Source: Hyphomicrobiaceae bacterium
GTDB lineage: Bacteria > Pseudomonadota > Alphaproteobacteria > Rhizobiales > Hyphomicrobiaceae
Length of the DNA stretch: 11,654 nt
Assembly: GCA_020442225.1 (NCBI GenBank)
Contig: JAGRKR010000067.1
Location: forward strand, 1 to 11,654
Reading direction: 5' to 3'
Translations under genes and position numbers: made by a program
The notes under the pieces: generated by a model
Seen by the model: only the letters and a program-made list of their open reading frames with translations
Databases searched by the model: none
What the model was told of the DNA's origin: nothing
Part shown: piece after piece, positions 1 to 6,095 of the stretch
How positions within the stretch are numbered: position 1 is the stretch's first letter
Layout: each line of letters begins with the position of its first letter

Positions 1-717
1 CGCGCGTTGGCGGCGCGGGGCGTCAAGGTGGCGGTGCTCGACCTGAGCAAGGAGGCCGGCGAGCGCGTGGCACGCGAGATCGGTGGCGTCTTCTGCCACT
101 GCGACGTCACGAAGGATGAGAGCGTCGATGCGGCGCTGGCAGCGGCGCGCGCCGCGCATGGGCAGGAGCGGATCACCGTCAACTGTGCTGGCATCGCCAT
201 CGGCAAGCGCGTTGCGCGCCGCAATCGTGACACGGGCAAGACGGAAGCCCACGATGCCGCCGGGTTCGCCAAGGTGCTCGAGGTCAATCTGATCGGCACG
301 TTCCGGGTCATGGCGCGTTCCGCGGCGGGGATGCTCACCGTCACGGCGCAGGAGCCCGATGGCGAACGGGGCGTGATCGTCAACACGTCGTCCGTAGCCG
401 CGGAGGACGGCCAGATCGGCCAGTGTGCCTATGCCGCCTCGAAGGGCGGAGTGGCCGCGCTGTCGTTGCCGGCAGCCCGCGATCTGGCGCGCGAGGGCAT
501 CCGGGTGATGGCCATCATGCCCGGATTGTTCGACACCTCGATGTTCGCGGGGCTGCCGTCGGATGTGCGCAACGCGCTGGCCAGTAACGTGCCGTTTCCC
601 TCGCGTCTCGGCCGGCCCGAGGAGTATGCGGCCCTCGTCTGCGCGATCTGCGAGAACACCATGCTCAACGGCGGCAACATTCGCCTCGACGGCGCCATCC
701 GTCTCGCTCCTAACTAG
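1..717 (+). CDS. 3-hydroxyacyl-CoA dehydrogenase type 2-like short-chain dehydrogenase (5' truncated by the window edge)
   Basis: NAD-dependent SDR enzyme, probably oxidising 3-hydroxyacyl-CoA or 3-hydroxy-2-methylbutyryl-CoA in fatty-acid or branched-chain amino-acid breakdown (cytoplasmic). The frame is open from base 1, and the glycine-rich TGxxxGxG cofactor motif is missing, so the true start lies upstream; about 20 residues are off the window. Numbering from the TTG at base 7: NCAG at 59-62, catalytic Ser129, Tyr142 and Lys146 (YAASK). The C-terminal segment PFPSRLGRPEEYA and the ending NIRLDGAIRLAPN closely resemble the HSD17B10 (HSD10) subgroup rather than FabG-type reductases. The stop TAG is at 715-717. 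Family assignment is firm; the exact substrate is inferred. The 149 bp to the next gene suggests it is not cotranscribed with it. Confidence 0.85.
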   Translation, partial: RALAARGVKVAVLDLSKEAGERVAREIGGVFCHCDVTKDESVDAALAAARAAHGQERITVNCAGIAIGKRVARRNRDTGKTEAHDAAGFAKVLEVNLIGTFRVMARSAAGMLTVTAQEPDGERGVIVNTSSVAAEDGQIGQCAYAASKGGVAALSLPAARDLAREGIRVMAIMPGLFDTSMFAGLPSDVRNALASNVPFPSRLGRPEEYAALVCAICENTMLNGGNIRLDGAIRLAPN

Positions 718-742
718 GCATGCGACAAAAGGATCATTTAGC

Positions 743-757
743 TAAAACAACGTTTTA
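743..757. promoter_or_regulatory. AT-rich dyad upstream of the first DUF2865 gene
   Basis: A 15-bp dyad with 6-bp arms TAAAAC and GTTTTA separated by AAC lies in the only AT-rich patch of the 718-866 gap. It is bracketed by a looser inverted pair, GGATCA (731-736) and TGATCC (769-774). Position and composition suit a promoter or operator for the gene at 867, but I see no convincing -35/-10 pair. A role as terminator for the dehydrogenase is less likely, since the stem is short and AT-only. Confidence 0.25.
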
Positions 758-866
758 AAGAATTCTGCTGATCCGGGCTTGCGATAAGGGCGCTGGCGGA
801 ATAGTTTGGCTGCCGAGTAGGGAGCCGGCAGCAGCCGGCGGTCGCGTTCGCATTAGCTGGTAGCAC

Positions 867-2174
867 ATGTTTCGCTTGTTCCGAGGAGGCCTCCGTCCAG
901 CCCGTTTGTCATGGGCAGTCGGATGGCTCAGCGCGTTCGTACTGGTCGGCGGGAGCGTTCCGGCGCTCGTTGCGACCGGTGCAGACTGGCTCTCGACGGA
1001 TCGCCGGGTCGCACCTCTGGCGGCGACCGGCCCGGCGACGCCGGCGCAACCGGCGGGCCTGCGTGGCCCCGCCTTTTCGGAAATGGTGCTGACCAACGAC
1101 TGGCTCTCGGACCTCCAGAGCGGCGCCCTGTTCCGCCGCCAGCGCTCCGACCGCGGTCGTGCGCCTGCTCCGAAATTCGATCGCCGCCAGCGCAGCGGCC
1201 TGACGCGGGGGCCGGATTCGCGGCCCTCTCCGGGGCTCTTCTCGGGCCTGTTCGAAGACGATCCCGACGAGCAGACTCCGGCCGGTCAGGACAAGGCCCC
1301 CGACGCGGCGGGGAAGTCGAGAACTCGGGAGACTTACCGCACGGTGTGCGTGCGCACGTGCGACGGTTTCTACTGGCCGATCAGCTTTTCGACCACCAAG
1401 GACCGCTTTGCCAAGGATCGGCGCAAGTGCGAGGCGAGCTGCGGCTCGGAAGCCAAGCTCTTCGTCTATCGCAATCCGGGCGCCGAGCCCGAGCAGATGG
1501 TCGATCTGAAGGGCAAGCCGTACTCCGATCTGCCGACTGCTTTCGTCTATCGCACGAAGTATGACGCTGGCTGCAGTTGCAAGCCGCAGCCCTGGTCCAC
1601 GGCGGCCTTGGAGCAGCACCGCATATTCGGCCTGAAGGCGCAAAAGAAGAAGGGCAGCCGGCAGGCGGCCTTGGCGCTCCGCAAGATCGAGAAGGAGCGT
1701 CGCGCCGAGGAAAGACTGCGGTCGAAGGAACGTCGCCGGGGCAAGGCGAAGAAAACCCGTCGCTCGCGTACGGCCGAGGTCGGACCCGAAACGACGGTCA
1801 GCGACCGGGACAAGCATTCACGGCATATCGAGACCGCAGGCCGGCCTGGACCGAGGAGCAGCGGGCCATCGCGGTTGCGTCCCATCGACCGGCCGGGCAG
1901 GAAACTGGTCGCGGGACGCCCGTCGCTCACGGATCAAGGCGCGCCTGACGTCAGCGCCGCGAAGCCGCAGGCGCCCGTCGCCGAGACCGAGCGGACCGTG
2001 AAATCGGGCAAGCGCAAGGCGAGCAAATCCCGCAAGACCAGGCGCAGCGGCACCTCCAGGAAGCGGACCCGGCGGGCCGCGCGCAAGCAGGAGGGCCGCC
2101 GGATGAGCCTGGGCCGCCAGCCGAGCCGGCCGGAGCGCTATGCACGCCATCGCAGCCCATACTTGTGGGAATAG
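867..2174 (+). CDS. Secreted DUF2865 domain protein with long basic C-terminal tail
   Basis: 435 residues, function unknown. A positively charged N-terminus and a hydrophobic stretch (about residues 14-36) look like a signal peptide, with possible cleavage near Ala39. Residues about 156-244 form the DUF2865 domain: TYRTVCVRTCDGFYWPIS, then Cys188 and Cys192, MVDLKG at about 211-216, and CSCKPQPW near the end. Its six cysteines (161, 165, 188, 192, 236, 238) probably form disulfides in the periplasm. From about 258 to the end the protein is highly Lys/Arg-rich and low-complexity, probably disordered, and could bind an anionic partner such as wall polymer, LPS or nucleic acid (inference). The ATG at 867 is chosen because it gives the signal peptide; the ribosome site is weak. 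A paralogue follows on the same strand after a 150-bp gap. Confidence 0.8.
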   Translation: MFRLFRGGLRPARLSWAVGWLSAFVLVGGSVPALVATGADWLSTDRRVAPLAATGPATPAQPAGLRGPAFSEMVLTNDWLSDLQSGALFRRQRSDRGRAPAPKFDRRQRSGLTRGPDSRPSPGLFSGLFEDDPDEQTPAGQDKAPDAAGKSRTRETYRTVCVRTCDGFYWPISFSTTKDRFAKDRRKCEASCGSEAKLFVYRNPGAEPEQMVDLKGKPYSDLPTAFVYRTKYDAGCSCKPQPWSTAALEQHRIFGLKAQKKKGSRQAALALRKIEKERRAEERLRSKERRRGKAKKTRRSRTAEVGPETTVSDRDKHSRHIETAGRPGPRSSGPSRLRPIDRPGRKLVAGRPSLTDQGAPDVSAAKPQAPVAETERTVKSGKRKASKSRKTRRSGTSRKRTRRAARKQEGRRMSLGRQPSRPERYARHRSPYLWE

Positions 2175-2187
2175 CCGCTCAGAGCGG
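2175..2187 (+). terminator. Small perfect hairpin directly after the first DUF2865 stop
   Basis: CCGCTC-A-GAGCGG starts at the base after the TAG stop (2172-2174). The practical stem is 5 bp with a 3-nt loop. There is no T-run, so it would be at most a weak or Rho-assisted end, or an mRNA 3' stabiliser. Confidence 0.25.
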
Positions 2188-2226
2188 CGGTCCGTTCAGC
2201 AAATCTTTGCAGTGCTCGGCGCATAA

Positions 2227-2238
2227 CTGACGCGTCAG
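2227..2238. promoter_or_regulatory. Perfect 12-bp palindrome between the two DUF2865 genes
   Basis: CTGACGCGTCAG is its own reverse complement. It lies about 87 bp before the preferred ATG (2325) of the second gene, a typical place for a dimeric regulator site. No regulator family is assigned. Confidence 0.35.
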
Positions 2239-2282
2239 GGCGGCGCCTCGTACGGCTCCCCCGGAGGGATTTGTTCTGCGTA

Positions 2283-2305
2283 AAGCCGCCGTTTACCAGC
2301 GGCTT
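2283..2305 (+). promoter_or_regulatory. Leader hairpin before the second DUF2865 gene
   Basis: A perfect 7-bp stem, AAGCCGC (2283-2289) with GCGGCTT (2299-2305), and a 9-nt loop end 19 nt before the ATG at 2325. This suits a 5' untranslated leader better than coding sequence, so it mildly supports the later start. It may be chance in GC-rich DNA. Confidence 0.2.
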
Positions 2306-2324
2306 CCGGCGGGTAGTCGTGCGT

Positions 2325-3467
2325 ATGTTGCTTCCAGTCGCAGTTCCACGTGGCTTGCGCGCCGCGTCGAGAGCCTCCGCGGCGCTGCCATTTCTCGCGA
2401 TGGTCGCGCTGGGCCTGCATTCGGAGCGGGCGGAAGCTCAGGGCTTTCTCGATCAGCTTTTCGGTGGCGGTTCGCCACCGCGGCCTGCCTACCGGCCCCC
2501 GCAGGTCTACCGGATACCGCCGAGCTATCCCCAGCCCTATACGCCACGCTCGACCCTACCTTGGCATACGCCCTATGCGCAGCCGGCGGCTCCGCGCGAG
2601 CGCGAGCAGGAGCGCCCGCTCGGCTCCTATCGTACGCTGTGCGTACGCACGTGTGACGGCTACTATTTCCCGATCAGCTCGTCGTCGCGGCGTCAGGATT
2701 TCTATCGCGATGCCGATCGCTGCCGGTCGAGGTGCGGCGACGATGCGCTACTGTTCTATCAATCGCGCACCAACCCCGACGCCAAGTCGATGGTGGACCT
2801 CAGAGGGCGCGCCTACGGCAGCATGAAGTTCGCATTCCGTTACCGCAAGAAGGCCGTTCCCGACTGCTCCTGCAAGCCGGCGCCCTGGGCGGACGAGGAG
2901 CGCATGCGCCACGCCGACTATGCCTTCTACGAGACCGAGCAGGAACGGCTGGCGCGCAAGCTGGCCGAGTACGAATCGGCGCTCGGCATGGATGGTGCGC
3001 TACCGCGGGCGGCATTCGTGCCCGAGCCGCCGGCCGACGACCGCGAGCCCGAGCCGAAGGTGAGCGCGCGCGATCAGGACGAGCCGGAGGCGCCCGGCCT
3101 GCACCCCGACGATGAGTTGCCCCCGCAGCCGGAACCCCACAAGGTGGCCCGGGCACCCGAGGAGAAGCCCAGCACAGGCGCGCCGGAGCGCACGGATGAT
3201 CCCGACGCCCGGCCGGCGACGCATGTGGCCCCAGTGCGCGCCGCTGCGCGGCCGAAAGCGGTTTCACCGCGCCTTCGCCGCATGCGCGAGCGTCCGCCGG
3301 CACGCCATCGGGTCGTGGTCGGTCCGCCGGCTCGGCCCGTGCCGAGACAGTTGCCGCCCCGGCCGGCGCCCGTAGCCAACCCATATGCCGATTGGGGCGG
3401 AGCCGCACCGCGTCGCGCCTATCCCGTGCGCCTGCCCAATGGCCGCGTGTATTACGTCTACCGCTAG
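2325..3467 (+). CDS. Secreted DUF2865 domain protein with proline-rich C-terminal tail
   Basis: 380 residues from the ATG at 2325; function unknown. The N-terminus forms a signal peptide with hydrophobic core ALPFLAMVALGL and a likely signal peptidase I site AEA|Q after residue 38. The DUF2865 domain spans about 101-189 (YRTLCVRTCDGYYFPISS at the front, DCSCKPAPW at the back) with cysteines 106, 110, 133, 137, 181 and 183. The spacing 4-23-4-44-2 is identical to the upstream paralogue. The tail (about 230-380) is Pro/Glu/Asp-rich, then Pro/Arg-rich, ending YPVRLPNGRVYYVYR. The frame stays open to a TTG at 2271, but GGAGGG ends only 2 nt before it, too close. GTG at 2319 is another option. A periplasmic or envelope role is inferred from the export signal and cysteines. 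Confidence 0.8.
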   Translation: MLLPVAVPRGLRAASRASAALPFLAMVALGLHSERAEAQGFLDQLFGGGSPPRPAYRPPQVYRIPPSYPQPYTPRSTLPWHTPYAQPAAPREREQERPLGSYRTLCVRTCDGYYFPISSSSRRQDFYRDADRCRSRCGDDALLFYQSRTNPDAKSMVDLRGRAYGSMKFAFRYRKKAVPDCSCKPAPWADEERMRHADYAFYETEQERLARKLAEYESALGMDGALPRAAFVPEPPADDREPEPKVSARDQDEPEAPGLHPDDELPPQPEPHKVARAPEEKPSTGAPERTDDPDARPATHVAPVRAAARPKAVSPRLRRMRERPPARHRVVVGPPARPVPRQLPPRPAPVANPYADWGGAAPRRAYPVRLPNGRVYYVYR

Positions 3468-3514
3468 GCAGCGATCTGCGCTCTCGAGGGGCGCGTTTCG
3501 CCGCCGTCCCTGGC

Positions 3515-3823
3515 CTAACTCCTGCGCATGGCGGTGGCCGCCGCCGCATCGATGATCCCGGCAAGCGCGATGTCGCGGCGCGTGAGGCCGCCGGCGTCGT
3601 GCGTCGAGAGCGTGATGACGACGCGGTTCCACACGTTCGACCATTCGGGATGGTGGTCCAGTTTCTCGGCGGCAAGCGCGACGCGCGTCATGAAGCCGAA
3701 GGCCTCGTTGAAGTCCTTGAAGGTCAATGTCCGCGTAATGGCGTCGCGGCCATCGACCGGCAGCCAGTCGGCAAGCGCGGCGAGCGCCTCTGCGCGCGCC
3801 TTGGCGTCGAGGGTCTCGGTCAT
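3515..3823 (-). CDS. phhB: Pterin-4a-carbinolamine dehydratase
   Basis: 102-residue enzyme that dehydrates 4a-hydroxytetrahydrobiopterin (pterin-4a-carbinolamine) to regenerate the pterin cofactor, classically for phenylalanine hydroxylase; in bacteria lacking that enzyme it may have another role. The full active-site signature is visible: E53-KLD-H57-H58-P59, then W65, H75 in STHDAGGLT, and D84. His57, His58 and His75 match the catalytic histidines of the family. Length is normal. The start is ATG at 3823, 7 nt after a strong GAGGAGG (3837-3831); an in-frame TTG two codons upstream is disfavoured. It follows thpR by 12 bp, so it is very likely cotranscribed. It converges with the DUF2865 gene ending at 3467. 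No phenylalanine hydroxylase gene lies in the window. Confidence 0.92.
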   Translation of the reverse strand: MTETLDAKARAEALAALADWLPVDGRDAITRTLTFKDFNEAFGFMTRVALAAEKLDHHPEWSNVWNRVVITLSTHDAGGLTRRDIALAGIIDAAAATAMRRS

Positions 3824-3830
3824 CGGCAAT

Positions 3831-3838
3831 CCTCCTCA
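3831..3838 (-). promoter_or_regulatory. Ribosome site overlapping the thpR stop codon
   Basis: The Shine-Dalgarno GAGGAGG (3837-3831, minus strand) shares two bases with the thpR TGA (3838-3836). A ribosome finishing thpR sits on the dehydratase ribosome site, which suggests translational coupling. Confidence 0.6.
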
Positions 3839-4396
3839 ATCATGCTCGTCCTGCTCCCAGGGGGCACCGAGCGGATAGGCTTCCTCGAGCACGTAAGGGC
3901 CGCCGCCGGTCCCAGGTTTGGAGGAGAACAGCCCGAAGCGGGTGACCCGAAAGGGTTCCGTCATCACCATGCCGCGGCTCTGCAGGAAGCGGGCGACGGC
4001 GTCCGGTCGGCTGCCCCGCAGGCGGGCCAGGGTCACGTGCGGCCTGAAGTTGCGCGTTTCGGGCGGCAGGCCGGCGCTGCGTGCGGCGCGTTCGGTGGTG
4101 CGCTGGAGGCGCTCCAGCGCCTCGTTTGGCGCCACCCCGGCCCAGACGGCGCGCGGCTCGCGGTTGCCGAACTGGCCGAGGCCCATGATCTGCAGATCGA
4201 ACGGCTCGGCGTCGATCTGGGATAGCTGCAAGCTGCATTCGCCGGCTGTGAGATCGTCGATGTCGCCGAGGAACCGCAGCGTCAGGTGCATGTCGTCCGG
4301 GTCGATCCAGCGGGCGCCGGGCAGCGGCATCCGCAACTGCGCCAGGCGGTCGCGAATCCGCGCGGGGATCTCGATGGCGGCGAACAGGCGCTGCAT
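3836..4396 (-). CDS. thpR: RNA 2',3'-cyclic phosphodiesterase (LigT/ThpR, 2H family)
   Basis: 186-residue 2H phosphoesterase. The family hydrolyses RNA 2',3'-cyclic phosphate ends to 2'-phosphate and can catalyse reversible 2'-5' RNA ligation in vitro. Both defining HxTx motifs are present: HLTL at 37-40 and HVTL at 120-123, about 80 residues apart as usual. The N-terminal strand MQRLFAAIEIP and the segment RFLGDI are also typical. The ATG at 4396 is chosen because AAGGA lies 6 nt upstream and it fits the family N-terminus. The frame is open to 4543, but those 49 codons run into the tesA end and look like non-coding shadow. It sits 133 bp downstream of the esterase and 12 bp before the dehydratase, so thpR-phhB is probably one unit; a link to the esterase is possible. 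Confidence 0.92.
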   Translation of the reverse strand: MQRLFAAIEIPARIRDRLAQLRMPLPGARWIDPDDMHLTLRFLGDIDDLTAGECSLQLSQIDAEPFDLQIMGLGQFGNREPRAVWAGVAPNEALERLQRTTERAARSAGLPPETRNFRPHVTLARLRGSRPDAVARFLQSRGMVMTEPFRVTRFGLFSSKPGTGGGPYVLEEAYPLGAPWEQDEHD

Positions 4397-4529
4397 GGCC
4401 TTTCCTTTCGTTCTCGGCTGGCGGACCCAAGCTCGGTTCGGGACGCGCGGCAAACGGCAGCGGGGGCAGGTGAGGCTCACGGTGCAGCGGCGGGCGGCTC
4501 CTCCTTGCGACAGTGGACGGGCGACGGGC

Positions 4530-5186
4530 TCAGCCGCGCTCACCGGCGAGGCGGGAGCGCACGCGGGAGATCAACGTCTCGGTGGCCGGCAGAATTCGCT
4601 TCACGATTTCGGCGATGCCCTTGGCGTTGGGATGCAGTCCGTCGGCCAGATTGAGGTCGGGCCGGGTCGCGACGCCATCCAGGAAGAAGGGGTAGAGGAG
4701 CAGGCCGTGCTTGTGCGCGAGGTCGGGATACATGGTGTCGAAGGCCTTGACGTAGTCCGGGCCGAGATTGCGCGGGGCCTGCATGCCGGCGAGCAGAACC
4801 TCGATCTTGCGGGCCTTGAGGCGCGCGACGATGGCCTCGAGATTGCGCCGGGCGAGGACGGGGTCGAGGCCCCGCAGGGCGTCGTTGGCGCCAAGTTCGA
4901 GGATCACGGCGTCGACGGCCTCTGGTATGGCCCAATCGAAGCGCTCGAGCCCGCCGGAGGTGGTGTCGCCGGACACGCCGGCGTTGAGGATCTTCACGTC
5001 GTGGCCGCGCGCCCGCAGCGCCCGCTCGAGCTGAGCCGGGAAAGAGTCCTCGGGCCTCAGGCCGTATCCGGCCGTGAGACTGTCGCCATAGGCGACGATG
5101 GTCAGTTGCCGCTGGGCCGGCGCAGCGAGGCCCGTGGTGGCCGGCAGGAGCAGCAGGACGTTGAACAGAAGCAGGAGCAGCATCAT
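4530..5186 (-). CDS. tesA: Periplasmic GDSL (SGNH) esterase, TesA-like arylesterase / lysophospholipase
   Basis: 218-residue SGNH hydrolase acting on acyl esters or thioesters. The signal peptide has a very hydrophobic core (MMLLLLLFN..., residues 1-20) and likely cleavage at APA|Q after residue 24. Block I is YGDSLTAGYGL with nucleophile Ser36. Block II is NAGVSGDTTSGG with Gly73 in the oxyanion hole. Block III is GAND at 99-102, and block V is ADGLHP with Asp182 and His185. All catalytic elements are intact. The ATG at 5186 is chosen because it begins the signal peptide, though it lacks a clear ribosome site. A GTG at 5300, 9 nt after GGAGGG, is an alternative that would add a long Arg-rich leader. 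It is divergent from the ABC genes, as tesA is from ybbA in E. coli; thpR follows downstream. True substrates cannot be read from sequence. Confidence 0.9.
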   Translation of the reverse strand: MMLLLLLFNVLLLLPATTGLAAPAQRQLTIVAYGDSLTAGYGLRPEDSFPAQLERALRARGHDVKILNAGVSGDTTSGGLERFDWAIPEAVDAVILELGANDALRGLDPVLARRNLEAIVARLKARKIEVLLAGMQAPRNLGPDYVKAFDTMYPDLAHKHGLLLYPFFLDGVATRPDLNLADGLHPNAKGIAEIVKRILPATETLISRVRSRLAGERG

Positions 5187-5333
5187 CTGATGGCGAGACT
5201 GATGCCGGGGACCCCGGGTCTTGCGGCGGCGCAGGTGCAGCCCGCAGGTTCCCGGCAGAACGCGGCCGACTTGGCTCGAAGGCAGCCTATCCACACTCAC
5301 CTGTCCCATCCCTCCATGGCCCGGAGATCCTCG

Positions 5334-5347
5334 GTCAAACTCTTGAC
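5334..5347. promoter_or_regulatory. Dyad GTCAA-ACTC-TTGAC in the divergent tesA/ybbA gap
   Basis: The 5187-5399 gap separates the two divergent transcription units. Near its middle right is GTCAA (5334-5338), ACTC, TTGAC (5343-5347). On each strand this supplies a TTGAC-type -35 element (TTGACG plus, TTGACC minus) pointing outward. Neither has a good -10 at 17 nt, so this may be an operator or only a partial promoter pair. The rest of the gap shows nothing clear. Confidence 0.25.
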
Positions 5348-5399
5348 GTATGATTGAGGCCAGGGTTTCACAAGCTCTTAGCACCGAATCGAGGTCCAT

Positions 5400-6095
5400 G
5401 TGGCTGAACCCATCATCAAGCTCGACGGCGTGTCGCTGACACTGACGAGCCGCGCCGGCCCCGTGCAGATCCTCAAGTCGGTGGATCTTGCCGTGGTGGC
5501 GGGCGAATCGCTGGCCATCGTCGGTCCGTCCGGCTCGGGCAAGACGTCGCTCCTGATGATCATGGCGGGACTCGAGCGGGCCACGTCGGGCCGCGTGCGT
5601 GTCGCCGACAAGGATTTCAATGCGCTGACGGAGGATGGCCTGGCCGCCGTGCGTGGCCGCGAGATCGGCATCGTCTTCCAGTCGTTCCATCTCGTCCCGA
5701 CCATGACCGCGCTGGAGAACGTGGCGCTGCCGCTCGAGCTTGCCGGTGCGGAGGATGCCTTCGAGCGGGCCTTGGCGCTGCTGGGTGAGGTCGGCCTCGG
5801 TCATCGCATCGATCATTTTCCCGCACAGCTCTCCGGAGGCGAGCAGCAGCGCGTCGCCGTGGCGAGGGCCTTGGCGCCCCGTCCCCGCATCGTGCTGGCG
5901 GACGAGCCGACCGGCAATCTCGACGGGCGCAACGGTCAGCAGGTCGTGGACATCCTGTTCGGGCTGCAGCGTCAGAGCGGCGCCACGTTCGTGCTGGTCA
6001 CGCACGATGGCGATCTGGCCCGGCGCTGTGGCCGCACCGTGCGGATCGAGGACGGCGCCATCGTCGGCGCTGACAACGCTCTGGCCAGCGTATGA
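5400..6095 (+). CDS. ybbA: ABC transporter ATP-binding protein, YbbA/LolD-like
   Basis: 231-residue ATPase partner of the permease that follows. Walker A is GPSGSGKT at 42-49, Q-loop Gln94, signature LSGGEQQR at 144-151, Walker B IVLADEP at 164-170 with catalytic Glu169, D-loop near 173-175 (NLD), and switch His202. It belongs to the MacB/LolD/FtsE type that drives mechanotransmission ABC (type VII) systems. The start is GTG at 5400, with GAGGT 4 nt upstream; the adjacent ATG at 5398 is out of frame. Its end overlaps the permease start (ATGA, 6092-6095), so the two are translationally coupled. Divergence from the esterase gene supports the YbbA identification over LolD, which would sit beside lolC/E. 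The cellular role of YbbAP systems is still poorly defined. Confidence 0.9.
   Translation: MAEPIIKLDGVSLTLTSRAGPVQILKSVDLAVVAGESLAIVGPSGSGKTSLLMIMAGLERATSGRVRVADKDFNALTEDGLAAVRGREIGIVFQSFHLVPTMTALENVALPLELAGAEDAFERALALLGEVGLGHRIDHFPAQLSGGEQQRVAVARALAPRPRIVLADEPTGNLDGRNGQQVVDILFGLQRQSGATFVLVTHDGDLARRCGRTVRIEDGAIVGADNALASV

Noticed and set aside
909..1817. 302-codon minus-strand frame opposite the first DUF2865 gene.
   Set aside because: The plus-strand frame has a signal peptide and a conserved cysteine domain; the antisense is a GC-driven shadow.
2800..3675. 291-codon minus-strand frame opposite the second DUF2865 gene.
   Set aside because: Arg/Pro/Ala-rich shadow, overlapping both the DUF2865 gene and the pterin dehydratase.
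4397..4543. N-terminal extension of thpR containing CPRC, resembling a metal-binding motif.
   Set aside because: It runs into the end of the esterase gene, while the internal ATG has a good ribosome site and the family-typical N-terminus.
5300..5300. GTG start of the esterase with GGAGGG 9 nt upstream.
   Set aside because: It would put a 38-residue Arg-rich stretch before the signal peptide; kept only as an alternative because the spacing to GGAGGG is reasonable.
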